From Schoenoplectus triqueter (Eukaryota > Streptophyta > Magnoliopsida > Poales > Cyperaceae): DNA of 43,499 nucleotides. The stretch covers positions 1 to 43,499 of the forward strand of contig CAXKVV010002024.1 in assembly GCA_964058805.1 (NCBI GenBank), read 5' to 3'. A model generated the notes under the pieces. It was not told the origin of the DNA and ran no database searches. It saw only the letters and a program-made list of their open reading frames with translations. The translations under genes were made by a program, and so were the position numbers. Shown here piece by piece: positions 42,768-43,499 of this stretch. Position 1 is the first letter of the stretch, and every line of letters begins with the position of its first letter.

Positions 42768-43499
42768 CCCGGAGCGGGGCCAACCGAGTAGTACCTATTG
42801 TAAATAAATAAGGAGGGAATAAGTGTTCGTTTACACACACGTGCACGAAACACAAACCCATGTCTAACCTCCACTGTTGCATAAAAATCCCAAAACCCTA
42901 CTTGTGCATTTGTAAATAGAATGCATCCAAAAATCCAAAACCACACAAACACATTTAGCCCTACAAAAATAAAAAAATATAGAATAAGAAAATTCAACGC
43001 CAAAACCACGCGAGAATGTAAGGCGAGAGCTTTGGTGTTTGGGCTCATAATACAAATACCACTGGGTTTGTCCATTTGATGCAGAATAAACACAAAAATG
43101 GGCAGGGTTTGCAGTTTGTCCCTCAAACTATCTGTTGCCCAATGACGAAAGTTGCTCATATTGGTCGCCCGCGGCGCCAGCCAAGGGATAGGTCGAGCAA
43201 ATTGGTGGCTAGTAAATAGTCGCTTCCGAGGGCATATAAATAAATAACTCTCGTACTATTAGTAACATGTATCACTAATAACCAAAAATCTACCTTCTTC
43301 TAATAAAATAAATGGATATATATGTAAAACAATAAAAACCTATTTTCCTACTCATAAAAAAAAATGATAATAAAAAATAATAATAATAAAATCTTTTCAA
43401 TAAGGGGTTGTCACCTTTGTCCCCGACACCATGAGTGTTATACAAAGCCAGGTTGGGTGCATTCATCCGTAAAAGCACCACACGCCCGAAGAAATGGTG
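42768..43499 (+). other. Tat region downstream of pol, non-coding
   Basis: AT-rich sequence after the polyprotein stop. A purine-rich word (AAGGAGGGAATAAG, 42810-42823) is followed by TGTTCG, but what follows does not match the left end at 26639, so it is not the 3' LTR start as I define the element. Tat elements often have a long untranslated stretch here before the 3' LTR. No gene supported. Confidence 0.5.

Larger units (their letters stand above)
26639..43499 (+). mobile_element. Ty3/Gypsy Tat-lineage LTR retrotransposon (3' end outside window)
   Basis: Plus-strand element beginning TGTTTACCC exactly where the satellite breaks off after CGCGC. It contains a primer-binding-like site (33546-33563), a basic ORF1 and a long gag-protease-RT-RNase H-archaeal-type RNase H-integrase frame. 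Integrase after RT makes it Gypsy. The second RNase H and the lack of a chromodomain place it in the plant Tat group (Ogre/Retand/TatI-III relatives). The presumed 3' LTR is not reached by 43499, so the element is at least 16.9 kb. The assignment of 26639 as its left end is inferred from the junction; nested older insertions between 26639 and 33540 cannot be excluded. Confidence 0.82.

Noticed and set aside
42810..42840. Polypurine tract and 3' LTR start at 42824 (TGTTCG)
   Set aside because: Following sequence does not match 26639 onward or any other part of the putative 5' LTR.
42758..43159. 133-codon minus-strand frame after pol as a Tat antisense ORF
   Set aside because: Some Tat elements have antisense ORFs here, but this one overlaps the pol end, is mostly hydrophobic low-complexity sequence, and shows no family motif I can recognise.

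Overview
The window looks like nuclear repeat DNA (heterochromatin) of a land plant, most likely a flowering plant. I base this on two plant-type Ty1/Copia elements primed by initiator tRNA-Met, a Ty3/Gypsy element of the Tat lineage with a second (archaeal-type) RNase H, and a long short-period satellite array. I find no convincing host gene, structural RNA gene, CRISPR array or bacterial feature. The species cannot be named from the sequence.

Layout. (1) 1-8846: Copia element E1 on the minus strand; its left LTR is cut by the window edge. (2) 8847-8854: eight bases of satellite. (3) 8855-17834: a second, nearly identical Copia element E2, also minus strand, complete from LTR to LTR and flanked by the 5-bp target duplication GGTAC. 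(4) 17835-26638: about 150 tandem copies of a 58-bp, CpG-rich satellite with higher-order structure. (5) 26639-43499: a plus-strand Tat-lineage Gypsy element whose start abuts the satellite. It has a probable 6.9-kb 5' LTR/leader full of minisatellites, a primer-binding-like site, a small basic ORF1, and a very long open gag-protease-RT-RH-aRH-integrase frame (34377-42767). Its 3' LTR lies outside the window.

How the parts relate. The simplest history is one satellite array hit by three retrotransposons. The bases between E1 and E2, and the bases after E2, are satellite sequence in register, so E1 and E2 went in within 3 bp of each other in the same palindromic part of the unit. The Tat element entered at another position of the unit (after CGCGC). 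LTR pairs differ by roughly 1% (E1) and 0.7% (E2) by eye, so both Copia insertions look young. Both Copia polyproteins are nevertheless broken: E1 has one nonsense codon, one frameshift and a changed protease triad; E2 has three nonsense codons and one frameshift. The Tat polyprotein is open over about 2,800 codons, but the switch from ORF1 into it needs a -1 frame change or reflects a 1-base indel.

Most interesting points: the satellite with an ordered multi-monomer block recurring at about 290/580 bp; the double Copia hit in one 8-bp palindrome; the duplicated zinc-knuckle module flanking the protease of the Tat polyprotein; the ORF1/ORF2 frame overlap; and, in the Tat LTR, a 13-bp perfect hairpin just after a TATA box and a tandem array of G-box-like palindromes.
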